Assembly (NCBI GenBank): GCA_964606465.1
Contig: CAZSGI010000041.1
Coordinates: 1 to 5,896 of the forward strand
DNA: 5,896 bases
Reading direction: 5' to 3'
From: CG10-46-32 sp964606465
GTDB lineage: Bacteria; Patescibacteriota; Patescibacteriia; UBA2169
The notes under the pieces are model-generated. The model saw nothing but the letters and a program-made list of their open reading frames with translations. It was not told the DNA's origin and did no database searches. The position numbers were made by a program, and so were the translations under genes. Positions 4,956 to 5,896 of the stretch are shown one piece after another; position 1 is the stretch's first letter, and the number at the start of each line of letters is the position of its first letter.

Positions 4956-5896
4956 TTCGCCACGAAGTTAACGAGCTTTCCCTTCACAAACACGGTCTTG
5001 GCAACCTCTTTACCGTCCAAATGCTTTGCCGCGTTCGCGAGAGCCTTCGCTCTCTTCGTGACTTCAGATTCGTCCGCGTCAGACGGGACAACCACACTCC
5101 CGCGCAGCTTGCCGTTCACTTGAACCGCATACGTGATTTCATCCTGCGTCAAAAGCAGCACGTCAACCTCGGGCCACTTCTCTTCTTCAATGACCTTTGT
5201 ATGTCCGAGCATCTCCCAGAGCTCGTTCGTGATATGCGGAGCAAACGGCGACAGGACTTTGAGGAACGTTTTCCAGTGGTGCGTGCTGATGCGTTCCATT
5301 TTGTACACCGCATTGATGAAAATCATGAACTGCGCAACAGCCGTGTTAAAGCCGAACGACTGGATATCGTGTTCCGCTTTTTTGATGGTCTTGGCAAGCT
5401 CCCGGCCGACCGCAAGCTCTTGTTCTTGATTCAAGTACTCGGTATCCTCAAACTCGCGAGCAGCCCACACGCGCTCCAAGAACCGGCGCACCCCGACAAT
5501 GCCGTTCGTGTCCCAGGGCTTTGCATCCTCCAATGGCCCCATGAACATCTCGTACATACGCATGCAGTCCGCGCCGAACTGCGCGATGACGTCATCCGGG
5601 TTAATCACGTTGCCGCGGGACTTGGACATCTTCTGACCGTCCGGCCCGAGAATGAGACCTTGATTGCGCAACTTCAAAAACGGCTCTTCAAAATTAAGAT
5701 GTCCCAAATCATGCAATGCCATGGTGATAAACCTGCTGTATAAAAGATGCAAGACCGCGTGCTCTGCGCCCCCAACGTACGTATCAACCGGCAGCCATGC
5801 TTTAATTTTCTTCTTATCTGCAAACGCTTTTTGGTTCTGCGAATCCACGTATCGCAAAAAGTACCACGAAGAATCCACAAACGTGTCCATGGTGTC
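4952..5896 (-). CDS. leuS: Leucyl-tRNA synthetase, C-terminal part (5' end beyond window)
   Basis: This class Ia synthetase attaches leucine to tRNA-Leu. The window holds the last 314 codons (the frame runs on past the right edge, reading DTMDTFVDSSWYFLRY, so the ATG at 5890 is internal); bacterial LeuRS is usually 800-870 aa. Visible parts are the catalytic-domain block TYVGGAEHAVLHLLYSRF, the KMSKS loop with SRGN after it (5632-5618 for KMSKS), the GADCMRMYEMFMGPLEDAKPW block that follows KMSKS in bacterial LeuRS, the helical anticodon-binding domain with SPFAPHITNELWEMLG, and the small C-terminal tRNA-contacting domain (YAVQVNGKLRG to GKLVNFVAK). These are bacterial-type features. The TGA stop overlaps the tsaC start, so leuS is followed directly by a second tRNA-related gene in the same transcript. 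No insertion element is visible in the leuS part seen here. Confidence 0.97.
   Translation of the reverse strand, partial: DTMDTFVDSSWYFLRYVDSQNQKAFADKKKIKAWLPVDTYVGGAEHAVLHLLYSRFITMALHDLGHLNFEEPFLKLRNQGLILGPDGQKMSKSRGNVINPDDVIAQFGADCMRMYEMFMGPLEDAKPWDTNGIVGVRRFLERVWAAREFEDTEYLNQEQELAVGRELAKTIKKAEHDIQSFGFNTAVAQFMIFINAVYKMERISTHHWKTFLKVLSPFAPHITNELWEMLGHTKVIEEEKWPEVDVLLLTQDEITYAVQVNGKLRGSVVVPSDADESEVTKRAKALANAAKHLDGKEVAKTVFVKGKLVNFVAK

Noticed and set aside
5039..5054. Perfect hairpin GAGAGC-CTTC-GCTCTC inside leuS
   Set aside because: The encoded residues fit the normal LeuRS C-terminal domain with no extra length, so this looks like a chance palindrome, not an inserted element.
4949..5743. 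Long plus-strand open frame (264 codons) opposite leuS
   Set aside because: It is antisense to a clearly recognisable leuS, shows no family motif, and follows from the codon bias of the opposite strand.

Overview
All supported genes lie on the minus strand, so the window reads from right to left. The gene content suggests a bacterium of the Candidate Phyla Radiation (Patescibacteria), most likely Parcubacteria. The basis is a compact one-strand gene string with 3-nt gaps and a 4-nt overlap, a single-domain TsaC, an MFS protein embedded among translation genes, and a large secreted cysteine-containing protein preceded by a small anchored protein with DxDxDG calcium-binding repeats. This assignment is an inference from remembered family resemblance; no search was run. 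UGA, UAA and UAG all act as stops here, so the UGA-recoding of Gracilibacteria/SR1 does not apply.

Right half (about 2272-5896): a translation-themed gene string. It holds the 3' end of leuS (leucyl-tRNA synthetase), tsaC/ywlC (first step of tRNA t6A37 synthesis, overlapping leuS by ATGA), a 12-TM-type MFS transporter of unknown substrate, and rsmA/ksgA (16S rRNA A1518/A1519 dimethylation), which starts 3 nt after the MFS stop.

Left half (1-2271): a 119-bp gap holds an extended -10 promoter candidate and a 92-bp inverted-repeat element. After it comes a surface/secretory pair: a 195-aa membrane-anchored protein with two thrombospondin-type-3-like calcium motifs, then 3 nt later a signal-peptide protein of more than 520 aa with nine cysteines, cut by the window edge.

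The most unusual feature is a set of four different palindromic elements within about 2.5 kb. One fills the rsmA/surface-gene gap, one fills the tsaC/MFS gap, and two lie in frame inside conserved genes: an 11-codon C7/G7 hairpin in rsmA and a 10-codon hairpin in tsaC. They resemble short palindromic repeats dispersed through many bacterial genomes, and the two intragenic copies behave like protein-invading palindromes of the Rickettsia RPE type. The tsaC/MFS copy also creates a spurious N-terminal extension of the MFS reading frame. The surface-protein pair is the best candidate for a poorly described system, but its function cannot be read from this window.
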